Of a DNA stretch of 16,501 bases, positions 5,668 to 13,395 are shown piece by piece. Numbering within the stretch: the first letter of the stretch is position 1; each line of letters opens with the position of its first letter. Where the stretch lies: contig JAHJQH010000073.1 in the NCBI GenBank assembly GCA_018819375.1, forward strand, positions 1 through 16,501, read 5' to 3'. The position numbers were made by a program, and so were the translations under genes. The DNA comes from Nanobdellota archaeon. GTDB lineage: Archaea > Nanobdellota > Nanobdellia > SCGC-AAA011-G17 > GW2011-AR20. The notes under the pieces are model-generated. The model worked only from the letters and a program-made list of their open reading frames with translations, was not told the origin of the DNA and searched no databases.

Positions 5668-6240
5668 ATGCAGGAATTCAATAACCAGGAGTCACCAATA
5701 CCAAATCAACAATTAAAAAATCAGGTAGAGGCAGTTTTGTTTACTTTGGGAAGATTTGCATCACCAGAAGAAATAGCAGAATTCTGCAAAATCAGTTCAA
5801 TAGAATCCATAAAGCAGGCAATAGGGGAATTGATTCAGGAATACCAAAACAAGGATTCAGCATTAGAGATGACAGAGCAAGGGAATAAGTACAAACTGAA
5901 CATAAGAAAGCAATACCTCCATCTCACCACAAAACTCCTGAAAGACACAGAACTAGACAGGCCAACACAGGAAACACTCGCATTAATAGCTTACAAGAAT
6001 CCTGTTTTTCAGTCAAAAATAGTCCATATGAGAGGAAACAAGGCATATGACCACATAGCAAAGTTAAAGGAATTAGAATTCGTCAGTTCAGAAAAAGCAG
6101 GCAGAACCAGACTCTTAAAAACCACCTCGAGATTTTACGATTATTTTGATGTAGTGGACTCTAGCTTAAAAGAAAAATTTGATATGGTTTTCTCTGAAAA
6201 AATAGTAGAAGAGAACATTCCAGATGAAAAAGAAACTTAA
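5668..6240 (+). CDS. scpB: ScpB, segregation and condensation protein B
   Basis: ScpB dimerises through winged-helix domains and binds the kleisin ScpA in SMC complexes that organise chromosomes. The 190-residue length is normal. Two winged-helix regions are visible: residues 17-95 opening with QVEAVLFTLGRFASPEEIA, typical of the ScpB start, and residues 96-160 with RPTQETLALIAYKNPV, a hallmark of the family, then GRTRLLKTTSRFYDYF. The tail from about 165 is charged. It has its own TATA box and leaderless ATG and is the first gene of an overlapping run: the next gene begins 17 nt before its stop. No smc or scpA is in the window. Its linkage to glycosyltransferases is odd and probably reflects transcription unit architecture. 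Confidence 0.93.
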   Translation: MQEFNNQESPIPNQQLKNQVEAVLFTLGRFASPEEIAEFCKISSIESIKQAIGELIQEYQNKDSALEMTEQGNKYKLNIRKQYLHLTTKLLKDTELDRPTQETLALIAYKNPVFQSKIVHMRGNKAYDHIAKLKELEFVSSEKAGRTRLLKTTSRFYDYFDVVDSSLKEKFDMVFSEKIVEENIPDEKET

Positions 6241-7678
6241 TTACATCCTGATAATAATCTTTGTATTGACACTTTTAATGAGATTGTTCTTTGCATTAAG
6301 TCACCCTGAATTTTCAGGTGATGAATCCTATCTGCATTTAAGAATAATAAGCCACATAAAACAATCAGGGTTTCCAATGACATATGACCCTCTGAGTTAC
6401 GGGGGAAGAACATTTCTCTATCCGCAGTTATTCCATTACCTGATGCTGCCTTTCTCTCTAATCCCGATTCTCTTAAAGATAATCCTGGCAATATCTGCCT
6501 CAACAATAGTCTTGATTACTTATGTGATATCCAAAGAAATTACAGGGAAAAAAGGAGTAAGCCTCATAACAGCCCTGTTGTCAGCATTTATTCCAATAGA
6601 GATTCAGACAAATGTAAACAAACTCTCAGTATATTCCATAATCCTCCCATTAATTCTTCTTATGTTTTATTTCCTGATGAAAATTGAGAAAAAGAGATAT
6701 CTGCTGTATTTTATGATAATCTCTTTCATCCTCCCCTTGCTTCACCCAATCTCTTTCCTGATTGTATTTTCCTTCTTGTTTTATATGATAATCTCTGCAA
6801 CAGAATCAATAGAGCTCACCAAGTTAAAAAAAGAGGCGATGATATTTTCAGCTCTCTTGATAACATTATTAAACTTCTTGATGTTCAAGAAAGGATTGAT
6901 AAGAGATGGATTCTCAATAGTAAAAAGCAACATCTCTTCAACACTTATTGAAGCTTCTCAAATTGAGTTTAACATAATCCAGTATCTGTATCTTTTGGGC
7001 ATCATACCATTAATATTAGGAATCATTGGAATATACATAGGCATTTTCAAGAAAAAAAACGAGAACATAATCCTCTTGTCAAGCTCGTTATTGAGTATCA
7101 TAACTCTCATGATACTAAATGTTTTGGAGATAGGAGCAGGAGCACTCTTGCTAAGCCCGTTTCTGATAATAATCTCCTCATTGACATTGGACAGGTTGTC
7201 AGAATACATAAAAATAACAAAATTTCACAAGTTAAGGAAGTATTTTATAACTATTCTGGTCCTGATGGTGCTCTTGTTTTCAGTTATCCCATCAGTCATA
7301 ACAGCAGTAACATCATCGAGACAGTCACAGGAAATAGAGGACCTGGAATGGCTAAGTCAGAATGTAAACGAAAACACGACAATAGTGTCCATACCAGAGC
7401 AAGGTAACTTAATCACAGGAATAACTAATTGTAAAAATGTGGTAGATTCAAATTATATTTTGGCCCCGGATTTAGAAGAAAGGTTAAATGATGTGTTCTA
7501 CATATACAACACCTGGTCAGAATCAAAAGCACTGCAGTTGCTGGAAAAATATGATGTGGATTATATATTATTTACAAAAAAAGCAAAACAAAAATATGGG
7601 ATAAACAAGCTGACATACACAGAAAATGAAAAATGTTTCAAACAAGAAAGGGAAACCCTCTATAAGGTTAAATGCTAA
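6224..7678 (+). CDS. STT3/AglB-like GT-C membrane glycosyltransferase (paralog 1)
   Basis: A 484-residue polytopic membrane protein, about 10-12 hydrophobic segments with a soluble C-terminal part from about residue 365. Right after the first helix, the first external loop has GDESYLHLR (32-40) and a second acid in YDPLSYGGR (54-62). This follows the STT3/AglB pattern of a metal-binding acid-P-Y-x-x-x-R with a later D-x-L-x-x-x-G-R, but with Glu34 where STT3 usually has Asp. No WWDxG motif is present in the C-terminal domain, so it is not a typical oligosaccharyltransferase catalytic subunit. It probably uses a polyprenyl-phosphate-linked sugar outside the membrane; donor and acceptor are unknown. 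It overlaps scpB by 17 nt and the next paralog by 53 nt. Confidence 0.82.
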   Translation: MKKKLNYILIIIFVLTLLMRLFFALSHPEFSGDESYLHLRIISHIKQSGFPMTYDPLSYGGRTFLYPQLFHYLMLPFSLIPILLKIILAISASTIVLITYVISKEITGKKGVSLITALLSAFIPIEIQTNVNKLSVYSIILPLILLMFYFLMKIEKKRYLLYFMIISFILPLLHPISFLIVFSFLFYMIISATESIELTKLKKEAMIFSALLITLLNFLMFKKGLIRDGFSIVKSNISSTLIEASQIEFNIIQYLYLLGIIPLILGIIGIYIGIFKKKNENIILLSSSLLSIITLMILNVLEIGAGALLLSPFLIIISSLTLDRLSEYIKITKFHKLRKYFITILVLMVLLFSVIPSVITAVTSSRQSQEIEDLEWLSQNVNENTTIVSIPEQGNLITGITNCKNVVDSNYILAPDLEERLNDVFYIYNTWSESKALQLLEKYDVDYILFTKKAKQKYGINKLTYTENEKCFKQERETLYKVKC

Positions 7679-9086
7679 ACTAATACTCCTTATAGCAATA
7701 GGATTAATCTTACTGCTTAGTCCGCTGTATTTAAGGATAAACAAGCCACTTATGGGCTCAGAACCATACTTCTATCAAAGAATAATAAAAAACATAGAAA
7801 CAAACAGCTCAATGCCAACCCATGACTCATTAAGTTTCGCTGGCAGGGATTTCACATATAATTTAGGCCCAATATTCTTATTATATATGCTCTCCAAGGG
7901 GGTAAGCATCACGCTCCTTCTGCAGGTAATTCCAATATTGCTTGGGATACTCACATTAATACTTGCTTATTTCTCACTAAGAAGATTAAGATCAGACCCG
8001 TCTATTTCCTTCATATCTGTTATGCTCTTAATTCTGTCTCCGTCTTTCTTATATGCTTTTACAAAGTTCACAAATTTGACAATAGCCCTGCCTTTAACAC
8101 TCACGGCATTCTATCTCTTCTTATCAGAAAAAAAATTTCCAAGAATCGTGTCTTCTGTCTTGTTTGTCATACTGCCTTTTTTTGGATTTTGGGAAACCAT
8201 AATTCCCTTGTCCATTTTAGGGATTTACTCAATAAAAAACAAGGAAGCACAAAAAAGGTTCATAAAAATCTCGCTGATAACATTAGCTGTGATGGTAGTA
8301 ATTCATCTCCCACACATAATAGAAACAGGGTCTTTGGGATATATTCCTAAAACAACAGAAAATGTGAGCAATATCTTGTTTGATATTGGAGGCGAATTTG
8401 GAGCGAGTATTTTTGCAGTAATCTTGGCTTTTTTTGGATTAAGCAGGCTATGGAAAAAGAAATATCAGAATTTCAAGCCATATATGATTTTGATAGCACT
8501 CATAATATTTTCCCTGCTCAGCAAAAACGGGGCTATTTACCTTAACTTCATTCTGTGTTTTTTGGCATCGAGAGGATTGTTGAGGTTAAGCTCCATGAGA
8601 TGGGAATCAAAAGAAACAAGAAATGTCACATTATTCCTTCTGCTCTGTGGGTTAATATTCTCAGGATTAAGTTTTGTTGGTTCAATAGGTTCAAAATATC
8701 CAACAAACCAAATGGTTGACTCATTAAAAGAATTAGAAAGTGTATCAGAAAGCCAGGATATAATCCTTTCTCACCAGTCAAATAGTGCCTGGATAAATGA
8801 AATAGCAAAAAGAAAGACAATAATAAATGAAAGAACAGCACATATCAGGGATGTAGAAAAAATATTTAGTGACATAAGCATCATATTCCACAGCAGAAAC
8901 ATAAAACAAACAGAGGCCCTTCTGAAGAAACATAAGATAAAATATGTTTACATCACTCCCAACATGAAAGAAGGATTAGTATGGGACAGCCAGGATGAAG
9001 GATTCCTTTTCGTGTCAAAGTACAGCAAACTGCTAGAGAGAAAGTATGAGGAAAACGAAATAGAAATTTGGAGGATTAAGCAGTGA
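7626..9086 (+). CDS. STT3/AglB-like GT-C membrane protein (paralog 2)
   Basis: A 486-residue polytopic protein that aligns end to end in layout with the preceding gene: first helix, then GSEPYFYQR (44-52), then HDSLSFAGR (66-74) against YDPLSYGGR, about ten more membrane segments and a soluble C-terminus. It is a tandem paralog. Glu46-Pro-Tyr matches the STT3-type acid-P-Y, but the neighbouring Asp of paralog 1 is Ser45, so metal binding may differ. The only plausible start is the ATG at 7626, 53 nt inside paralog 1; no better in-frame start follows before the first helix. Its stop overlaps the GTG of the deacetylase gene by 3 nt, so translation is coupled. Either a second transferase of different specificity or a partner in a heteromeric complex. 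Confidence 0.8.
   Translation: MKNVSNKKGKPSIRLNAKLILLIAIGLILLLSPLYLRINKPLMGSEPYFYQRIIKNIETNSSMPTHDSLSFAGRDFTYNLGPIFLLYMLSKGVSITLLLQVIPILLGILTLILAYFSLRRLRSDPSISFISVMLLILSPSFLYAFTKFTNLTIALPLTLTAFYLFLSEKKFPRIVSSVLFVILPFFGFWETIIPLSILGIYSIKNKEAQKRFIKISLITLAVMVVIHLPHIIETGSLGYIPKTTENVSNILFDIGGEFGASIFAVILAFFGLSRLWKKKYQNFKPYMILIALIIFSLLSKNGAIYLNFILCFLASRGLLRLSSMRWESKETRNVTLFLLLCGLIFSGLSFVGSIGSKYPTNQMVDSLKELESVSESQDIILSHQSNSAWINEIAKRKTIINERTAHIRDVEKIFSDISIIFHSRNIKQTEALLKKHKIKYVYITPNMKEGLVWDSQDEGFLFVSKYSKLLERKYEENEIEIWRIKQ
9070..9075 (+). promoter_or_regulatory. Shine-Dalgarno deciding the GTG start of the deacetylase gene
   Basis: GGAGGA lies 7 nt before the GTG at 9083, inside the end of the preceding gene, and supports that non-ATG start, which overlaps the upstream TGA. 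Confidence 0.7.
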
Positions 9087-9847
9087 ACAAGAAGTGTAAG
9101 GTATTGATTCTTTTTATGCTATTCATAGGAGCATTAATTTTAATTTCAAGCAATAGGGAATGTAAATCTTCTTATGTAACATTTACTTTTGATGATGGAT
9201 ACCAAGAACAATATGACACTGCATTTCCAATACTTCAAGAACACAACATCCAAGCAACAATATACGTAATAACTGATAAAATAGGGAAAGAATTTGAGGG
9301 GACCACATTAATGAGCTTAACAGGTATAAAATCTTTGCAAAAAGCAGGATGGGAAATTGGAAGTCATACTGTAACACATACAGACTTAACAAAAATACCA
9401 GTTTCCGAAATAGAAAAAGAACTGGAAAATTCAAAAAACTTCTTGTTGGAAAAAGGATTTCACATAAACTCTGTGTCAATCCCATATGGGAAATACAACT
9501 CCCAGGTTTTAAATTTAGCTGACAAGCATTATAATACCATCAGGACAAGCAACAAAGGTTATAATTACCTCCCTAATTTGAATAAAACAAATCTAAAAGT
9601 CCAGTACGTAACAAATGAAACAAATTTGGATGAGATGAAACTGTGGGTCGATTACGCTAAAAAGGATAACACGTGGTTAATAGTCCTGATTCACTTAGTG
9701 AGAGAAAGTAAACAATCCTCTTACTCAGAGTATGGAATTTCCTCAAAAGACCTGGAAGGATTAATAGAGTATGTAGTATCACAAAACATAAATATAAACA
9801 CACTTTCAGGGGTGATTGATGAATACGATCAATGTAGGCATAAGTAA
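9083..9847 (+). CDS. Polysaccharide deacetylase (NodB domain), membrane-anchored or secreted
   Basis: Carbohydrate esterase family 4 enzyme that removes N-acetyl groups from GlcNAc-type glycans. Residues 8-24 form a single hydrophobic segment (signal peptide or anchor), placing the domain outside the cell. NodB motifs are intact: TFDDG at 35-39 (Asp37 as base, Asp38 for metal), SHTVTH at 94-99 (His95 and His99 for metal), SIPYGKYN as motif 3, and a late His in IVLIHLV near residue 200. At 254 residues it is a minimal single-domain enzyme. The GTG start at 9083 forms GTGA with the previous stop and has GGAGGA 7 nt upstream. The next gene starts 29 nt before its end. In Ica/Pga systems such an enzyme partly deacetylates poly-GlcNAc; that substrate is inferred here only from gene company. 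Confidence 0.93.
   Translation: MNKKCKVLILFMLFIGALILISSNRECKSSYVTFTFDDGYQEQYDTAFPILQEHNIQATIYVITDKIGKEFEGTTLMSLTGIKSLQKAGWEIGSHTVTHTDLTKIPVSEIEKELENSKNFLLEKGFHINSVSIPYGKYNSQVLNLADKHYNTIRTSNKGYNYLPNLNKTNLKVQYVTNETNLDEMKLWVDYAKKDNTWLIVLIHLVRESKQSSYSEYGISSKDLEGLIEYVVSQNININTLSGVIDEYDQCRHK
9808..9815 (+). promoter_or_regulatory. Shine-Dalgarno of the acetyltransferase gene
   Basis: AGGGGTGA ends 3 nt before the ATG at 9819 and abuts an in-frame TTG at 9816. The spacing favours the ATG over the TTG. Confidence 0.55.
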
Positions 9848-10862
9848 GACAAAAAAATTCAAGAGGCTTCTTTATATTGACATATTCAGGGGTTTTTCCC
9901 TTTTAGTAATGGCTTGGATACACATATTCAATGCTCTGTGGGTTTCAAACATATACCTCACATCCCCATATTATGTTAAATCAATAAATTCCATAACATG
10001 GATACCTCCATCAATATTATTCACATTCGTCTCAGGAATGTCTGTTTTTTTGCTTGTCAAAAAAAGATTGTTTCTGAAAAAACCAAAATTAGGGACCGTC
10101 CTGGAAATAATAAAAAGGTACGGGATTTATGTCTTAATTAGTTTGCCCCTCACAACAATAATGTGGGGAATTAACACCTATCTAAGATGGGATGAGGCAA
10201 TTCAAGGAATAGGATTCACAGCAATAATAACTGCAATATTCATTGTCTTATTTCTTGAAAAGAAATATTTCAAGAAAGCTGCATTAATTCTCATATTCTT
10301 ATGTGCAGGTTTGCAACATTATCTCTTGCATATCTTTAACATCTATAGAATCAACATCTCGGTGTTGAATATAATTTTAAATATATTTTTCAGAGGATGG
10401 TTTTCAGTAATAAATTTGCTTCCATTTATGCTTGGAGGGATTCTTTTTTTTCAGTTCATACAAAAGAAACACTACAAAAAACTATTTTTGTATGGTTTAT
10501 CCTTCGCAGCCCTAAGCATCATCTTTCATTTTTATGTTATAAGAATAAACTATTATCAAAGGTCTCTCTCTTTAACCTTTCTAGGAATCACAGAATCAAT
10601 AATACTGTTTTCCGTGTTATATGCAATATACCAGAAATTAAGAAAAGATTCAATTGTTTCAAGGTTTCTTGAAGTTTATGGTAAATCAGCTTTCTTTGTA
10701 TACGTGTTTCATTTATTGGTAATTGTAAAAGTCCTTGAAATAACAGGGCTTGGGTCTCATTTATCAGCAGGTTACTCTTGGCTGATCACAGTTCCATTAT
10801 TAGTGTTGATTTACTATCCAGCAAGAATGTACTTAAAAAAGCACAAAAAACATCTCATTTAA
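9819..10862 (+). CDS. HGSNAT/DUF1624-like membrane acetyltransferase
   Basis: A 347-residue polytopic protein with about ten hydrophobic segments. The start of helix 1 carries RLLYIDIFRGFSLLVMAWIH (residues 17-36): Asp21, Arg24-Gly25 and His35 are the signature of membrane acyltransferases of the HGSNAT (heparan-alpha-glucosaminide N-acetyltransferase) and DUF1624/acyltransferase-3 type, which pass an acetyl group across the membrane to sugars. Placed after a deacetylase and GT-C proteins, it likely acetylates the same surface glycan, like IcaC-type proteins in poly-GlcNAc loci; this is inference. An in-frame TTG at 9816 would add one residue; the ATG at 9819 with AGGGGTGA upstream is preferred. 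It overlaps the deacetylase gene by 29 nt and ends the scpB operon. HGSNAT versus acyltransferase-3 is not settled. Confidence 0.75.
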   Translation: MNTINVGISKTKKFKRLLYIDIFRGFSLLVMAWIHIFNALWVSNIYLTSPYYVKSINSITWIPPSILFTFVSGMSVFLLVKKRLFLKKPKLGTVLEIIKRYGIYVLISLPLTTIMWGINTYLRWDEAIQGIGFTAIITAIFIVLFLEKKYFKKAALILIFLCAGLQHYLLHIFNIYRINISVLNIILNIFFRGWFSVINLLPFMLGGILFFQFIQKKHYKKLFLYGLSFAALSIIFHFYVIRINYYQRSLSLTFLGITESIILFSVLYAIYQKLRKDSIVSRFLEVYGKSAFFVYVFHLLVIVKVLEITGLGSHLSAGYSWLITVPLLVLIYYPARMYLKKHKKHLI

Positions 10863-10876
10863 GAAGAAACACCAAA

Positions 10877-10884
10877 TTTAAATA
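10877..10884 (+). promoter_or_regulatory. TATA box of the GT2 gene
   Basis: TTTAAATA is centred about 27 bp before the ATG at 10908, giving the glycosyltransferase its own leaderless transcript, separate from the scpB operon that ends 15 bp upstream. Confidence 0.65.
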
Positions 10885-10907
10885 ACCAACAAACTTGATC
10901 AATTACA

Positions 10908-12137
10908 ATGGAAACCTTAGTGATAATCTACCTCATATTCATATTTGTGTCGATGTACTTAACAATTCTTTTAATAATGTTATACTTAAAAAATCATAAA
11001 ACTCTTTTTCATGACAAAGAACCAGAAAAATTAAGGTTTCTAACCGTGACTATCCCAGCTTATAATGAGGAAAAACATATAGCAGACACCATTCGCGCGA
11101 TACAATCTGTAGATTATCCCAAAGAATTAATGGAAATAATAGTCATAAATGATGGTTCAACAGATAACACCTTAAAAGAAATAAAGAAATTCAATGGAAT
11201 AACAATAATAAACAAGAAAAACACAGGAAAGGCAGATTCTATGAATCAGGCTCTTAAGATAGCAAGAGGAGAGTTTTTTGTCACAACAGATGCTGATTCT
11301 TTCCCTAATAGAGATGCTTTTTCAAAAATGGTGGGTTACTTCAATGATCCAGGAGTAGGTGCTGTCACAGGAGCCATTATTTCAAAAGATAGTTCAAAAT
11401 TATTTGTCAAAATGCAGAGCATAGAATATTTTATTATGGCTTTTGCAAGAAAGTTGTTTGATTATGTAGACAGCGTGCATGTTACGCCAGGACCACTAAG
11501 TATGTATAGGACAGAAGTAATAAGAAAATTAGGAGGATTTGATACATCCAATATAACAGAAGATATTGAAATAGGTTGGAAGCTGATGAAACACGGTTAT
11601 AAGAACAGGATGTGCTTGTCAGCAAGAGTGTACACGAATGTCCCAATAAAACTAAAGAGTTGGTGGAATCAAAGATTAAGATGGAACATAGGGGGATTCC
11701 AAACTCTTTACAAATACAGGAAAGTTTTGTTTAATGTAAAAGAATCAACACTAGGCCTTTTCGTAGCACCGAGATTTCTGATAGCATATGTATTAAGCAT
11801 AATTGGCTTTTTTATATTTCTGTATTTAATAGCTGCAAGAATAAAAGCAGAGATAATATCTGCCACGATGGCTGCAGGTTCTGGAGTCCCTCAGTTAGCA
11901 TTGCACGAGTTAAACATCACCCCAACTGTCTTCACGTTTTTCATAATCCTTTTTTTAATATTCACATTGGCATATACGATAACAGGTCTAAGAACCATGA
12001 ATAAAGGGAAATTAGGTGTAAGGGGGCATATAGTAACTGTTTTTGCATACTTATTGCTCTACCTTGTATTGTTTCCTCCGGTACTCCTACATTCTATATA
12101 TATAATGGCAACAAAGGGTGTAAGGTGGTATAAGTAA
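10908..12137 (+). CDS. Processive family 2 membrane glycosyltransferase
   Basis: A 409-residue enzyme of the BcsA/HAS/IcaA type, which polymerises a sugar from a nucleotide donor and threads the chain through the membrane. One N-terminal helix (5-25) precedes the GT-A domain; motifs are TIPAYNEE (48-55), Asp82 in INDGS, DAD (128-130), TED (217-219, catalytic base region) and QRLRW (255-259), the QxxRW mark of processive enzymes. Three or four C-terminal helices follow (about 280-310, 335-360, 372-400). The length matches IcaA/PgaC. It contains PGPLSMYR, common in archaeal members. It has its own TATA and a leaderless ATG. Next to a NodB deacetylase and a membrane acetyltransferase it would make an Ica/Pga-like set, but hyaluronan- or cellulose-like products, or lipid glycosylation, cannot be excluded from sequence. 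Confidence 0.93.
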   Translation: METLVIIYLIFIFVSMYLTILLIMLYLKNHKTLFHDKEPEKLRFLTVTIPAYNEEKHIADTIRAIQSVDYPKELMEIIVINDGSTDNTLKEIKKFNGITIINKKNTGKADSMNQALKIARGEFFVTTDADSFPNRDAFSKMVGYFNDPGVGAVTGAIISKDSSKLFVKMQSIEYFIMAFARKLFDYVDSVHVTPGPLSMYRTEVIRKLGGFDTSNITEDIEIGWKLMKHGYKNRMCLSARVYTNVPIKLKSWWNQRLRWNIGGFQTLYKYRKVLFNVKESTLGLFVAPRFLIAYVLSIIGFFIFLYLIAARIKAEIISATMAAGSGVPQLALHELNITPTVFTFFIILFLIFTLAYTITGLRTMNKGKLGVRGHIVTVFAYLLLYLVLFPPVLLHSIYIMATKGVRWYK

Positions 12138-12138
12138 A

Positions 12139-12146
12139 ATATATAA
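12139..12146 (+). promoter_or_regulatory. TATA box of the thioredoxin-fold protein gene
   Basis: ATATATAA, immediately after the GT2 stop codon, is centred about 27 bp before the ATG at 12170, so this gene too is probably leaderless. Confidence 0.65.
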
Positions 12147-12169
12147 ACAAAACCTAATCACCAGTTACA

Positions 12170-12862
12170 ATGGCTAAATCCCAGAAATCCATTTTCATTA
12201 AGGCAGGAATCTTGACCGCAATAATATTTGGGTTAGGCATTGTATTAGGATATACTCTAGAAAGTGGGAGAATATCAGAAATAGAAGAAGAGTACAAAAA
12301 AGTAGAAATAGAGTGGGCAGATGCAAAGCTTCAGAGTTTGTATTATCAAAATGTCCCTGCGGAATATTGCAAGGCGTCCATAGATGAAAATTTAAGATTC
12401 GCAGATAAAGTATATCAACAAGGTATTAGGTTAGAAAAATATGACAATGCCAATAAGATAACAGAAAAATTTAAATTGGAAAAACAAAAGTATGCTCTCT
12501 TAAAAACAGAATTTCTGTTGAACAGCATATCCTTAAAAGAAAAGTGTTCTGCAGATTATGTTAATCTTGTTTATTTCTACAAAGATGAGCCAAACATAGA
12601 AGAAAAATCAGCTCAGAGAGTGCAATCAGTGGTATTAGAAGAAATAAAAAGTATGTTTGGTCCAGACATGATGTTGATTCCATTGTCAATAGATATAGAC
12701 ATAAGTATAATCAATATCATAAAATCCTCTTATAACATAACAAAAACCCCCACTTTAATCATAGAAGACAAGAAGTTCGAGGGAGTTATATCAAAGGAAA
12801 AAATCCTTCAGGAAATCTGCCCCCTTTACAAGGAGGAAATAGATGCCTGCAAGGGATACTAA
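12170..12862 (+). CDS. Membrane-anchored thioredoxin-fold protein lacking CxxC
   Basis: A 230-residue protein: N-terminal membrane segment (9-28), a long charged helical or coiled-coil region (30-125) with Cys67 and Cys126, then a thioredoxin-like domain from about 130. In that domain the strand VNLVYFYKDEP (131-141) is where an active CxxC would follow, but there is none; KTPTLII (192-198) has the expected cis-Pro (Pro194) before a strand. Cys217 and Cys227 lie at the C-terminus. It therefore looks like a redox-inactive or substrate-binding thioredoxin relative on the outer face. I recall similar proteins in DPANN genomes but no proven role. It has its own TATA; proximity to the glycan genes may be functional or chance. 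Confidence 0.72.
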   Translation: MAKSQKSIFIKAGILTAIIFGLGIVLGYTLESGRISEIEEEYKKVEIEWADAKLQSLYYQNVPAEYCKASIDENLRFADKVYQQGIRLEKYDNANKITEKFKLEKQKYALLKTEFLLNSISLKEKCSADYVNLVYFYKDEPNIEEKSAQRVQSVVLEEIKSMFGPDMMLIPLSIDIDISIINIIKSSYNITKTPTLIIEDKKFEGVISKEKILQEICPLYKEEIDACKGY

Positions 12863-12903
12863 AACAATCAAGTTAAAATCAAAACACGACCAAACCATAA
12901 ACC

Positions 12904-12911
12904 TTTAAATA
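12904..12911 (+). promoter_or_regulatory. TATA box of the aMBF1 operon
   Basis: TTTAAATA, 26-27 bp before the ATG at 12934; no Shine-Dalgarno follows, so leaderless initiation is likely. Confidence 0.65.
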
Positions 12912-12933
12912 TTTTTATATCTTACCACAAACT

Positions 12934-13395
12934 ATGCCATCGTGTGAAATGTGTGGAAAAAGAGCAGAGTTCTTGAACAAGGCAATAGTAGAAGGAGTGA
13001 TGCTTTCTGTTTGTAATGACTGCTCAGAATTCGGAAAAGCAGTAAAAATAGAGAAGCCGGTAATAGAAGAGGAAAAACCACTGCCAAGACCAATCAGGAC
13101 CATAACCACAGAATTCGTTGATTCAATAGTCAATGATTATGCATCAATAATCAAGAATGCAAGAGAGAAAATGGACTTGAAGCAAAAAGAAGTTGCACAA
13201 AGAATAGCAGAAAAGGAATCAGTGATTCACAACATAGAAACAGGCCATCTGGAACCATCAATAAAACTGGCAAGAAAACTTGAGCAGTTCTTCAGGATAA
13301 GATTAGTAGAACAAATAGAAGAAAAGCGAGAAAAACAACTGGACTTGAGAAGCACCAATCTCACTATAGGTGATCTCCTCAAGATAAAAAAATGA
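12934..13395 (+). CDS. Archaeal MBF1 (multiprotein bridging factor, zinc ribbon + XRE helix-turn-helix)
   Basis: A 153-residue protein with the archaeal MBF1 layout: N-terminal zinc ribbon (Cys4, Cys7, Cys27, Cys30), a linker rich in Glu, Pro and Arg (38-60), then a Cro/XRE-type helix-turn-helix (about 70-125), including REKMDLKQKEVAQRI, ESVIHNIETG and EPSIKLARKLEQFF. The short C-terminal STNLTIGDLLKIKK segment is typical. In eukaryotes MBF1 links TBP to activators; in archaea it has been associated with the ribosome and translation. It has its own TATA and leaderless ATG, and its TGA overlaps the start of the methyltransferase gene as ATGA, so the two are translationally coupled. Confidence 0.95.
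   Translation: MPSCEMCGKRAEFLNKAIVEGVMLSVCNDCSEFGKAVKIEKPVIEEEKPLPRPIRTITTEFVDSIVNDYASIIKNAREKMDLKQKEVAQRIAEKESVIHNIETGHLEPSIKLARKLEQFFRIRLVEQIEEKREKQLDLRSTNLTIGDLLKIKK

Noticed and set aside
7626..7678. Frameshift between the two GT-C genes
   Set aside because: Each has a complete N-terminal helix, first-loop motif and soluble C-terminus; they are overlapping paralogs, not a broken gene.
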